Positions 39,384-47,408 of a DNA stretch of 64,000 bases are shown here, one piece after another (position 1 is the stretch's first letter; each line of letters opens with the position of its first letter). This DNA is from GCA-2746795 sp963747345 (lineage in GTDB: Bacteria > Chloroflexota > Anaerolineae > Promineifilales > Promineifilaceae). The notes below the pieces were generated by a model, which worked only from the letters and a program-made list of their open reading frames with translations, did not search any database and was not told the DNA's origin. The stretch lies in assembly GCA_963747345.1 (NCBI GenBank), contig CAVVFA010000001.1:62001-126000 (forward strand). The letters run 5' to 3'. The translations under genes and the position numbers were made by a program.

Positions 39384-40368
39384 GCAACCCTGTTGTAATA
39401 GCCTCGACAACTTTGTTTTCTACCATTTGCCGAGCTTGTCCCACTGCTTGTTTGACGGCGTAGGCTGAAGAACGGCCGTGGCCGATAATGACAACCCCGT
39501 CCACGCCCAACAGGGGTGCACCGCCCACTTCTTCCGGGTTTAATTGTTTACGTACTCTGGCAAAGGCTGGTTTGGCTAATAGCCCGCCAACGGCCGTTAT
39601 CGGGCCTGATTGTATCTGTTCTCTTAGCTCATTCGACATGTATTTGGCAATGGCTTCGGCCGTTTTCATCAGAATATTGCCCGTAAAGCCATCACAGACG
39701 GCTACATCCACACCCCCAAACACAAACTCTTTGGGTTCTACACTGCCAATAAAGTTTAAGCCACTAGCGGCTAACAGAGGCATCGCTTCACGAATCAGAT
39801 CCGTGCCTTTGCCTTCTTCCTCGCCGTTAGAAATGAGGCCAACACGTGGGTTTTTAATGCCGCGCATTCGTTCCACATACAAACTGCCCATAATACCAAA
39901 TTGGAGCAGATACTCCGGCTTGCACTCTGCATTCGTGCCATTATCAATAAGAAAGGGATGCTCTTTGATGGGAAAAATTACGCCGATAGACGGCCGTTTT
40001 ACCCCCCGAATTCGCCCCAATCCCAATTGACGCAGCATCGCCACGCCCATCACCGCGCCCGTGTTGCCCATCGTCACAAACGCATCGGCCTCCCCCTCTT
40101 TCACCATCTTCAAACCCACATGAACCGATGAATCCGGCTTGCTTTTAACCACTTCAGAGGGTTTGTCCGTCATGCCAATGGCTTGGGAAGCATGTTTGAC
40201 TTGGATGTCTAAACCGGATGTGTCCTGCTGCGATAAGATGGCCTCAATCTGCTGCGCATCACCCGTCAAAATGATGGTATCGCCAAACTCGCGGGCGGCG
40301 TCTACACCCCCTACAACATCCGGCTCAGGATGGTTATCACTTCCCATCGCATCAATTACAATTCGCAT
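39379..40368 (-). CDS. plsX: Phosphate acyltransferase PlsX
   Basis: 329 aa from the ATG at 40368 (MRIVIDAMGSDNHPEP). Makes acyl-phosphate from acyl-ACP for PlsY. Conserved regions: VTMGNTGAVMGVAMLRQLG, NGEEEGKGTDLIREA and CDGFTGNILMKTAEA. It precedes fabF, the usual lipid-gene neighbourhood. The stop codon lies in a heptamer repeat, so the last residues may derive from that insertion. Intact. Confidence 0.95.
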   Translation of the reverse strand: MRIVIDAMGSDNHPEPDVVGGVDAAREFGDTIILTGDAQQIEAILSQQDTSGLDIQVKHASQAIGMTDKPSEVVKSKPDSSVHVGLKMVKEGEADAFVTMGNTGAVMGVAMLRQLGLGRIRGVKRPSIGVIFPIKEHPFLIDNGTNAECKPEYLLQFGIMGSLYVERMRGIKNPRVGLISNGEEEGKGTDLIREAMPLLAASGLNFIGSVEPKEFVFGGVDVAVCDGFTGNILMKTAEAIAKYMSNELREQIQSGPITAVGGLLAKPAFARVRKQLNPEEVGGAPLLGVDGVVIIGHGRSSAYAVKQAVGQARQMVENKVVEAITTGLQ

Positions 40369-40627
40369 ATCACACCAGTCCAAATCCAGTCCAATTTAAT
40401 AGAAGCTGGATTCTATCGGTGGGGTACTTTTAAGTCAACTTCGCAGGAAAACGGTAAATCGGTCGATAAATTTGTAAATACGCTTGCAAAAATGTTGCCG
40501 TGAATTTATTTGCGGAGCATTCCCCCGCATAGAACTTCTGGTAAACTTGAGCCGCAACGGAAAATACCCATCTTAAATCTGTGTAATTGCGGACTAGCAA
40601 AAAAACCAACACACTCGGAGGATAAAC

Positions 40628-40997
40628 ATGTATAAACGTCATCGTTATCAAATCAACGGTAGTCTTATTTGGCTTATTGATCTTGTGCGCCTTCATCGGC
40701 GTACTGCTTTTCACGACCAACTGGTCATTTTATTGGATTTGGATGATCGCCATCAACATCACCACATTCATATTATTTGGCGTGGATAAAGGCTTGGCAA
40801 AATCACTCAAGAACCTACGCATTCCTGAAATCGTGCTGCACATCTATACGATTCTTGGTGGTTTTTTGGGACAAATCGCCGGGCGGCTCATCTTCCGGCA
40901 CAAAATCAGCCGCGAAAAAAGACGGCCGTTTGATATTGCCTTCATAATGGGTGTTTTACTACAAATTGGATTGGTATACCTGCTCTTCTTTCGCTAA
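40628..40997 (+). CDS. DUF1294 membrane protein, probable frameshift at the start
   Basis: About 122 aa. The conserved body (NITTFILFGVDKGLAKS, LRIPEIVLHIYTILGGFLGQ, FRHKISREKRRPF) is the DUF1294 family, small inner-membrane proteins of unknown role. The only good ribosome site (CGGAGG) serves the ATG at 40628, which is one base out of frame. Deleting one base at about 40631 gives a natural N-terminal helix (INVIVIKSTVVLFGLL). A TTG start at 40677 without ribosome site is less likely. Confidence 0.72.
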
Positions 40998-41005
40998 ATG
41001 ACATC

Positions 41006-41076
41006 CAGTGAACAGTAATCGGTCATGGACTACTGTTTACCGATTACTGTTCACTGTTCACTGAAAACTGTTCACT
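41006..41076. repeat. Heptamer inverted array (GTTCACT family)
   Basis: Units GTTTACC, GATTACT, GTTCACT, GTTCACT, GAAAACT, GTTCACT form the right arm; CAGTGAACAGTAATCGGT forms the left. It lies between the convergent DUF1294 and dodecin genes. Confidence 0.85.
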
Positions 41077-41080
41077 AAAC

Positions 41081-41290
41081 TCAGTCTTCCAAACGGAAGC
41101 CAACTTTAATCGTCACCTGCCACTGGTGAACTTCACCTTCAGCCACACTGCCACGCACTTCCTTCACTTCAAACCAACGCATCTTACGCACAGACTCAGA
41201 CGCTTTTACAATTGCGTTGTTCACGGCATCTTCAATGCTTACTTCAGATGTGCCAGTTAACTCTATCTTCTTGTAGATTGGATCGCTCAT
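41081..41290 (-). CDS. Dodecin family flavin-binding protein
   Basis: 69 aa, the usual dodecin length. Start ATG 41290 after AAGGAG. Sequence pattern KKIELTGTSEVSIEDAVNNA, KMRWFEVKEVRG with the flavin-stacking Trp, and WQVTIKVGFRLED. Dodecins form hollow dodecamers that store flavin in the cytoplasm. Monocistronic, divergent from the bifunctional nuclease gene. Confidence 0.93.
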   Translation of the reverse strand: MSDPIYKKIELTGTSEVSIEDAVNNAIVKASESVRKMRWFEVKEVRGSVAEGEVHQWQVTIKVGFRLED

Positions 41291-41525
41291 TAAAAACTCC
41301 TTATATCTTGAATTTATTTGGGCTGCGCAATATGGTAATAGCTTGTGGAAGAGATGGCAAATAAACACGAATAATTTTGATGAAGCATTTAAATTTTTGT
41401 GTTACAATGCCAAGATAAGGTGAGCCGGATAATTATCGGTACAAATTGGTTTTCAGGATGAGGCAGGAACAAAAAACCTGATAATTCTCAGCCAAATTCA
41501 CCGCATTAAGGTAAAGAGGTTTCGT

Positions 41526-41978
41526 ATGATAGAAGTTGTTATCGAGAGCGTTCGTATCAGTCTCGTCTCTCAACATCGCATTGTACTATTGAAGGAATTG
41601 GACAATGAACGCCAGTTGCCAATTTGGATTGGCCCCTGTGAAGCAGATGCCATTACCATTGAGCTGCAAGACGTAAAAGTCGCTCGACCAGTTACCCATG
41701 ATTTGCTAAAAAACGTCATCGATGAAATGGGTGGGCGCGTATCCCATGTGCTTATACGAGCCTTAAACGATGGTGTCTATTTTGCCAGTCTATTCATTGA
41801 TAAAGATGGTGAGCTAAAAGAAATAGACTGTCGTTCATCTGATGCCATAGCTTTGGCTGTGAGGGTGAAAACCCCCATATTTATCAACGATGATGTGATG
41901 GAACAGGCCGGTGTACTGCCCGAAGCTGATATTCAAGAGACCAACAATAACGGAGTCGAAAAAAGACCAGAATCCTGA
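41526..41978 (+). CDS. Bifunctional nuclease (BFN/DUF151) domain protein
   Basis: 150 aa. One DUF151 domain: VLLKELDNERQLPIWIGPCEADAI, RPVTHDLLKNVIDEMGG and CRSSDAIALAVRVKTPIFI, the conserved family strings. Plant and bacterial homologues show DNase and RNase activity, but the physiological role in bacteria is poorly known. It is followed within 160 bp by dnaB and may be co-transcribed with the replication genes. Confidence 0.92.
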   Translation: MIEVVIESVRISLVSQHRIVLLKELDNERQLPIWIGPCEADAITIELQDVKVARPVTHDLLKNVIDEMGGRVSHVLIRALNDGVYFASLFIDKDGELKEIDCRSSDAIALAVRVKTPIFINDDVMEQAGVLPEADIQETNNNGVEKRPES

Positions 41979-41982
41979 GGAA

Positions 41983-42039
41983 ATGGATATTTTTTCAGAC
42001 TTCTTAGATACGCTCGACTTTGATGATTTTGAAGAATAG
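41983..42039 (+). CDS. Possible small acidic peptide (18 aa)
   Basis: ATG 41983 follows CTGAGG by a few bases and opens an 18-codon frame reading MDIFSDFLDTLDFDDFEE, nearly all Asp, Glu, Phe and Leu. It lies between the bifunctional nuclease (stop 41978) and dnaB. It could be a leader peptide or chance. Only the ribosome site and the biased composition support it. Confidence 0.3.
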   Translation: MDIFSDFLDTLDFDDFEE

Positions 42040-42134
42040 ACGGTAGATATCAGGAATAATTCCTGTCCGTTGGTTTAGTAATATGACGTGGAACATGAGA
42101 TTGCTTGTGTTTCACGTTTTCTATTTTGGATAAC

Positions 42135-43478
42135 ATGACTGATTCGATTGAACGTCTCCCTCCCCACAGTTTAGAAGCAGAAGAAGCCATTCTTGGCTCA
42201 CTTTTGATTGACCCTGATGCGATTTTTGAAGTCAATAGCTTTTTGCGGCCGAATGCGTTTTATCGGGTGCAAAATCAGTGGATCTATGAAGCCATCATCG
42301 CGCTTAGCGAGCGCCGCGAACCAGTCGATCTTATCACTCTGACCGAAGAATTGCGTCGTCGGGAACAGCTTGAGCAAGTGGGTGGTGAAGCATACGTCAT
42401 TGGCCTTATCAACACCGTGCCAACGGCCATCAACGCCCGCAGTTACGGCAAAGTGGTTGAAGCGGCTTCCATTCGGCGCAAACTTGTTTCGGCCGCCAGT
42501 GATATTGCCAACCTGGCCTACAACGAAAAAGAAGACATCAATGTCGTTATCGACCGCTCTGAGCAGGCGCTTTTTGGTATTAGCGAGGAACGTACCACTC
42601 GCGATCTCGTTCCCATCCGGCAGATTGCCAGCGAATATTTAGACCGCATCAATGAACTGCGCGAACGGGGTGATGATTTTGTCGGAATTCCCACGGGGTT
42701 CACCGATTTAGACCGCATGTTGGGCGGCCTCAACAAATCTGACCTGATTATTGTGGCGGCGCGGCCTGGTATGGGCAAGACATCACTGCAAAATGCAATG
42801 GCGCTGACGGCCGCTAACAAATATGGCAAACGGGTGGCGATGTTCAACCTGGAAATGTCGGCTGAGCAGTTAGTGCAGCGTATGATTGCGGCGGAAACGA
42901 AGATTGATTCGCAGCGACTGCGGCGCGGGCAGCTTGCCGAGCATGAAATGCCGATTTTCCTGGAAGCGGTGGGTCGTTTGTCGGAAACACGCATGTTTAT
43001 TGACGATACGCCCTCTATCACAACCAACCAACTCCGCACCAAATGCCGTCGCCTGTATGCAGAACATGGCCTTGATTTGATTGTAATCGACTACCTCCAG
43101 CTTATGTCGGCGGAACGGTCTACCAATAACCGCGTTATGGAAATTAGTGAAATTTCTCGTGGACTGAAGGGGTTGGCGCGTGAGTTGAATGTGCCGGTGC
43201 TGGCCGCCGCGCAGTTGAGTCGTGCTGTAGAACAGAGGCAGGATAAACATCCTATGCTCTCTGATCTCCGCGATTCTGGCTCCATTGAGCAGGATGCTGA
43301 TATTGTCATGTTTATCTACCGTGACGACTACTACAACCCAGATACGACCGAACGACCCAACATCGCCGAAATTACAATTGCCAAACACAGAAATGGCCCT
43401 ACCGGCTCTGTTGACCTTTACTGGCACGGCAAACTCGCCACCTTCCGCAATCTGCAACGGCAGGAGATAAATCTGTAG
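42135..43478 (+). CDS. dnaB: Replicative DNA helicase DnaB
   Basis: 447 aa from the ATG at 42135. The N-terminal helical domain opens LPPHSLEAEEAILGSLLIDP. The RecA-like domain has Walker A ARPGMGKTSLQNAMAL, the NLEMSAEQLVQRMIA string, Walker B LIVIDYLQLMS, and the arginine-finger/H4 region DLRDSGSIEQDADIVMFIYRD. It unwinds DNA at the fork. The genes after it are a DnaD-like protein and a DnaC-like loader, so this is a compact helicase-loading locus. Intact. Confidence 0.97.
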   Translation: MTDSIERLPPHSLEAEEAILGSLLIDPDAIFEVNSFLRPNAFYRVQNQWIYEAIIALSERREPVDLITLTEELRRREQLEQVGGEAYVIGLINTVPTAINARSYGKVVEAASIRRKLVSAASDIANLAYNEKEDINVVIDRSEQALFGISEERTTRDLVPIRQIASEYLDRINELRERGDDFVGIPTGFTDLDRMLGGLNKSDLIIVAARPGMGKTSLQNAMALTAANKYGKRVAMFNLEMSAEQLVQRMIAAETKIDSQRLRRGQLAEHEMPIFLEAVGRLSETRMFIDDTPSITTNQLRTKCRRLYAEHGLDLIVIDYLQLMSAERSTNNRVMEISEISRGLKGLARELNVPVLAAAQLSRAVEQRQDKHPMLSDLRDSGSIEQDADIVMFIYRDDYYNPDTTERPNIAEITIAKHRNGPTGSVDLYWHGKLATFRNLQRQEINL

Positions 43479-43479
43479 T

Positions 43480-43577
43480 CAGTGAACAGTTTTCGGTTAA
43501 CAGTGTTCAGTGACAGTGAACAGTTGGCGGTGTCCACTCCGTTGACAATTAACCATTAACAATTCACAATTAATTAT
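43480..43577. repeat. Two adjoining heptamer arrays between dnaB and dnaD-like gene
   Basis: The left part uses the GTGAACA / GTTCAGT units. The right part (about 43540-43577) uses ACAATTA, ACCATTA, ACAATTC units. The array ends 1 bp before the next start codon. Confidence 0.75.
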
Positions 43578-43578
43578 T

Positions 43579-44286
43579 ATGAAAGGCTTCTCCGGTTTCC
43601 CCGATGGTAAAATGCGCCTGACCCAGGTGCCAAATCCCTTCTTCAGCGACCTGCTGCCCATCATCGACAACATGGCAGAGATGAAAGTGACCCTGTATGC
43701 GTTTTGGGCCATGTCGCAAAAAGAAGGTCAGGTACGTTTCTTGCGCCTGGCTGATTTCCTCAATGACACCGAATTCGTTAAAGGCATGGCTCCCACTCTC
43801 AATTTAGCTACCGAAGCCTTGTTAGATGGTGTCGAACGGGCGGTGGCCCGGGGTACCTTTTTGCACATCAATATCGAAAGCGCTGATGGCAAAATGGACC
43901 TCTACTTTCTCAATACAGAAAAAGGACGCGCCGCCGTTGAGGGCATTACCAGAGGCGAATGGAGACCCAACCCTGACGACGATCAACCCATCAGCCTATT
44001 GGTTGAACGGCCGAATATTTTTGTGCTGTATGAGCAAAACATCGGCCCACTCACCCCGCTCATCGCCGATGACTTGCGCGACGCCGAGCAAACCTACCCC
44101 ATGCGCTGGATCGAGGAATCCATCGATTTAGCCGTGCAAAATAACGTACGCAAATGGCGCTACATTCTAGGTATCCTGGAACGATGGCGTCAAGAAGGAA
44201 AAGACGATGGAACAAGCCGCCGAGATTCTCAAAAAGATAGCCGCGGATCAATCCCGGATGAATACAAAGACATCATCCAACGCTGA
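43579..44286 (+). CDS. DnaD-domain replication protein
   Basis: 235 aa. The N-terminal half resembles a winged-helix region (FSGFPDGKMRLTQVPNPFFS). The C-terminal half has the DnaD signature FVLYEQNIGPLTPLIADDL...WIEESIDLAVQNNVRKWRYI, the YxxxIGx..Wi.eAi pattern, and a charged tail. DnaD proteins bind DNA and assist loading of the helicase in Firmicutes and relatives. It overlaps the loader gene by 80 bp, indicating coupled translation. Confidence 0.85.
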   Translation: MKGFSGFPDGKMRLTQVPNPFFSDLLPIIDNMAEMKVTLYAFWAMSQKEGQVRFLRLADFLNDTEFVKGMAPTLNLATEALLDGVERAVARGTFLHINIESADGKMDLYFLNTEKGRAAVEGITRGEWRPNPDDDQPISLLVERPNIFVLYEQNIGPLTPLIADDLRDAEQTYPMRWIEESIDLAVQNNVRKWRYILGILERWRQEGKDDGTSRRDSQKDSRGSIPDEYKDIIQR

Positions 44287-45625
44287 GTTTAGCGCCGATG
44301 AATTAGGTGATGATAATGTGGGTCTGGGGCAAGCAGATTGCCCTCATTGTGCTGGACTGGGGTACGTCATTCCTGATGTACCACCCATCCATCACAGCTT
44401 TGGCAAGGCTGTCACCTGTGTTTGCCGTCTGGCTCAAGAAGAAATGGCGAAGCAAGACAATTTGCAGCGAGTCAGCCAACTTGGTTTGCTTCGTGAATGC
44501 ACGTTTGAAGGCTTCTTACCTGATGGTCATGGACTAACCCCTGATAAGCAGCTCAATTTAAAAATCGCTTACGAAACTGCTCTGGCTTATGCTAAAAATC
44601 CGAGAGGCTGGCTGCTGCTTAAAGGCGGGTATGGTTGCGGTAAAACCCATCTAGCCGCCGCGATTGCTAATTATCGGCTGAGTTTGGGGCATTCCGTTTT
44701 GTTTGTGAGTACGCCCGATTTACTGGATCATTTGCGCTCCTCGTTCAGCCCTATGGCTGAAACCAGCTACGATCAGCGCTTTGAGCAGGTGCGTAATACC
44801 CCGTTGCTGATTTTGGACGATTTAGGCAGCCACAGCAATACCGAGTGGGCGCAGGAAAAACTGTACCAAATTTTCAACCATCGTTACAACGCCCAACTGC
44901 CCACGATTATCACCACCAATGAAGAGTTGGAATCCATCGAGATGCGTATTCGTTCGCGGATGATGGATTTGAATCTGGTTCAAATTGTGGCGATTCGCGC
45001 TCCTGATTTTCGCCATACTGGCGTGGATCAGGAGCAATCTGATTTATCTACGTTGAGCTTGCACGGCGACCAGACGTTTGAACGCTTTGACCTCCGCGAA
45101 CGAGAACTGCCTCGTGGACAAGCAGATAATCTCCACCGAGCCTTTGACATGGCGCGTGACTTTGCTGAAGAACCGGCAGATTGGCTGGTGTTTAACAGTA
45201 ATGCTTACGGCAATGGCAAAACCCATTTAGCGGCGGCTATCGCCAATGCCGTAGCCACTCGCGGTGAGCCAATTTTGTTTGTGGTGGTGCCAGATTTGCT
45301 AGACCATTTACGCGCTTCGTTCAACCCATCCAGCGGCATACGGCTAGATAAACGGTTTGATGAAGTGAAGAAAGCTCCCTTACTTATTCTGGATGACTTG
45401 GGTACGGAGAGTGCCACGGCCTGGGCGCGAGAGAAATTGTACCAATTGTTCAATTACCGGTATGCGGCGCGGCTTCCTACCGTGATTACTACGGCCACGC
45501 CAGTCGATGAGCTTGATCCACGATTGGCGACACGCATGTTGGATGGCAGCCGTTGTACGTTTTTTTTGGTTGAAGCCCCGAGTTATCGGGGTGGCATGAA
45601 GACGAAGCCGCGAAATCGTCGGTGA
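44207..45625 (+). CDS. DnaC/DnaI-like helicase loader with two tandem AAA+ domains
   Basis: 472 aa. The N-terminal Zn-finger-like motif CPHCAGLGY...TCVCRL is of the DnaI type. AAA+ domain 1 (about 85-265) has Walker A GGYGCGKTHLAA, Walker B LLILDDLG and sensor ITTN. Domain 2 (about 285-465) repeats the pattern: NAYGNGKTHLAA, PLLILDDLGTES, ITTAT. The first Walker A Gly is Asn in domain 2 (NSNAYGNGKT). Ordinary DnaC/DnaI loaders have one AAA+ domain (about 250-310 aa). The context after dnaB and a DnaD-like gene makes a helicase-loading role likely. Whether domain 2 binds ATP is uncertain. Confidence 0.87.
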   Translation: MEQAAEILKKIAADQSRMNTKTSSNAEFSADELGDDNVGLGQADCPHCAGLGYVIPDVPPIHHSFGKAVTCVCRLAQEEMAKQDNLQRVSQLGLLRECTFEGFLPDGHGLTPDKQLNLKIAYETALAYAKNPRGWLLLKGGYGCGKTHLAAAIANYRLSLGHSVLFVSTPDLLDHLRSSFSPMAETSYDQRFEQVRNTPLLILDDLGSHSNTEWAQEKLYQIFNHRYNAQLPTIITTNEELESIEMRIRSRMMDLNLVQIVAIRAPDFRHTGVDQEQSDLSTLSLHGDQTFERFDLRERELPRGQADNLHRAFDMARDFAEEPADWLVFNSNAYGNGKTHLAAAIANAVATRGEPILFVVVPDLLDHLRASFNPSSGIRLDKRFDEVKKAPLLILDDLGTESATAWAREKLYQLFNYRYAARLPTVITTATPVDELDPRLATRMLDGSRCTFFLVEAPSYRGGMKTKPRNRR

Positions 45626-45636
45626 GATATTACTTG

Positions 45637-45680
45637 TTCCCACGCTCTGCGTCCTCCAGACTAGGACGCGGAGCGTGGAA
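45637..45680. repeat. GC-rich inverted repeat
   Basis: An 18-bp stem with one mismatch (TTCCCACGCTCTGCGTCCT against its complement). This word type recurs as a dispersed repeat in many bacterial genomes. It lies just before a terminator. Confidence 0.65.
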
Positions 45681-45695
45681 CGATACGAGACGATG

Positions 45696-45732
45696 AGAGA
45701 CAGTCACCACGCAGGCGACTGTCTCTTTTTTT
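45696..45732 (+). terminator. Rho-independent terminator after loader gene
   Basis: The stem AGAGACAGTC / GACTGTCTCT is followed by a T-run to 45732; the stem and T-run end just before the convergent LysM gene stop. Confidence 0.85.
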
Positions 45733-45733
45733 G

Positions 45734-46339
45734 TTAGTTGGTGGGGATGACGAGGACTTGACCGACTGAAATGTAGTCGGCGTTGGTTAGGTTGTTGGCG
45801 GCCATGATGTCTGCCACGGGAACGCCGTATTGTGCCGAGATTTTGGTTAGATTATCACCAACTTGCACGGTGTGGGTGACTGGTTCGGGGGTTGGTTCTG
45901 GGGAAATGCTTGGTTCGGAGGAAACGGCCGTTTCCTCTACCACCACGTCACTATTACCCTCTTCACCGCCTGATGCGGCTGGAATAAAAATTTCATTGCT
46001 GCCTGTTTCTGCATCTACAGGATATGCATTTTCAGCAGCAGAATCGGTTTCTCCGGTCGGCTGACTGGTTTCAGGCGCGGGCTCATCAACCATGGCCGGA
46101 ACTGGTGTCACAAAGTCGCCCATCACGGCCGGAACGATGCGATTGAAAATGAGAGGGCGAAGCACGGCAATCACCAATACCACCCCCAGCAAAATGCCGA
46201 CGAGGATGCCAAATAAAATCCATTGATTGCGATGTTCATGGGACGCAGCAGGTTGCTGCTGTTGGGCGGCAGCGTTTGTTTCGGTTATTTCTACATCACC
46301 AGGATCATTCTCAGGGTTGGTCTGTTCATCATCAGCCAT
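45734..46339 (-). CDS. Membrane-anchored LysM domain protein
   Basis: 201 aa from the ATG at 46339, preceded by AGGAGG. An acidic cytoplasmic N-terminus (about 45 aa) is followed by one membrane helix (WILFGILVGILLGVVLVIAV), a Pro/Glu/Ser-rich linker and one C-terminal LysM domain (HTVQVGDNLTKISAQYGVPV...ISVGQVLVIP). It presumably binds cell-wall or exopolysaccharide glycans. An ordinary single-LysM anchor; role unknown. Confidence 0.87.
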   Translation of the reverse strand: MADDEQTNPENDPGDVEITETNAAAQQQQPAASHEHRNQWILFGILVGILLGVVLVIAVLRPLIFNRIVPAVMGDFVTPVPAMVDEPAPETSQPTGETDSAAENAYPVDAETGSNEIFIPAASGGEEGNSDVVVEETAVSSEPSISPEPTPEPVTHTVQVGDNLTKISAQYGVPVADIMAANNLTNADYISVGQVLVIPTN

Positions 46340-46445
46340 TTTTACGCCTCCTAAAATCATACTTCGCTTGGACTAGACATAATTATAGCGAAAAAGGGGG
46401 AGGAGTAAAAGGCAGAAAAAGGAAGGATGAGGGATGAGGGATGAA

Positions 46446-47259
46446 TTATGAGTCTTGAAGGATGAAGATGGTGCCGAAACGGCCGGTTTTGCCATATTCG
46501 GCGCGGTGGGAAAAGAAGAGGTCGGTGCGGCAGGCGGTGCAGAGACCGGACAGTTCGATTTGTATGCACGCCGGCGTTGGCTAAATTGCGCCGATTAGCT
46601 TCGGGCATGTTGAAGTGAGGGCCATTTCCTTGGGAAAACGGCCGTTTCTCTCCCCTCTGCTCCACAAACAACTCATCAGCACCGGAGAAGGTCTCGTGAA
46701 CGGCCGTTATCACCTGTTCACCTACCTCATAACAACACGGCCCGATACACGGCCCAATCCCCGCGATGAGCGCCGCCGGATCACTGCCGAACGCTTTCAC
46801 CATCGCCCGTACCATCGCGCCTGGTAAATCCTTGACAGTGCCTTGCCAGCCTGCATGTCCCAAACCAATCGCGTGATACGCGGGATCATAGAGGAAGATG
46901 GGCGTGCAGTCGGCGTAATTCATCGCCAGGGCGCAGCCTGGTTCATTGGTGATAATGCCATCGGTTTGCGGAATCCAGGTGCCATTGTTGGCTTGGGTGA
47001 CTTGAGCCACCGCGTTACCGTGAACCAAATGGGCGTGAACGACTGAGTCTGTATTCCGGCCATAAATGCCGTACGCCCGCTTCCGATTTGCATAGACATG
47101 CTCGTTGTCATCAGGAACGGAGACACTTAAATTCAAGGAATTAAACGGAGCCGGACTAACGCCGCCTTGTCGAGAAAAGACAGCGTGTTGTAAACGGCTT
47201 GTCTCTGGCAAATGTTCAAAGCGAAACAGGGGAATTCCGTTTTGTTGGTCTGATAGCAT
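46446..47259 (-). CDS. pgeF: Peptidoglycan editing factor PgeF (laccase-domain, YfiH family), one frameshift
   Basis: About 271 aa after bridging a shift near 46570; the restored C-terminus reads IELSGLCTACRTDLFFSHRA and stops at 46446. Copper/zinc-site residues are present: His in HLVHGNAVAQV, Cys in MNYADCTPIFLYD and His in IGLGHAGWQGTVKDL. PgeF removes mis-incorporated residues from peptidoglycan precursors in E. coli. It lies upstream of the LysM gene, from which a gap of about 110 bp separates it. Confidence 0.9.
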
Positions 47260-47272
47260 AGTAAAACCTCAA

Positions 47273-47365
47273 GTTGCAGAGTTGCATGGTTGCAGGGTAA
47301 AAAGAGTGTAACAAAACTTAATGACCTTGCCACTTTGCCACTTTGCCGCCCTGCCGCCCTGCCAC
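47273..47365. repeat. Two octamer arrays (GTTGCANN and TGCCNC families)
   Basis: GTTGCAGA, GTTGCATG, GTTGCAGG at 47273-47296; CTTGCCAC, TTTGCCAC, TTTGCCGC, CCTGCCGC, CCTGCCAC at 47326-47365, in exact 8-nt phase. They lie in the divergent gap between pgeF and ftsK. Confidence 0.85.
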
Positions 47366-47408
47366 TTCTATGTTATAATGCACAGGAACATTTGAGCTAG
47401 GAACAGTC

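Noticed and set aside
40677..40679. TTG at 40677 as start of the DUF1294 gene
   Set aside because: No ribosome site; the natural first membrane helix is encoded upstream, and the good start at 40628 is only one base out of frame.
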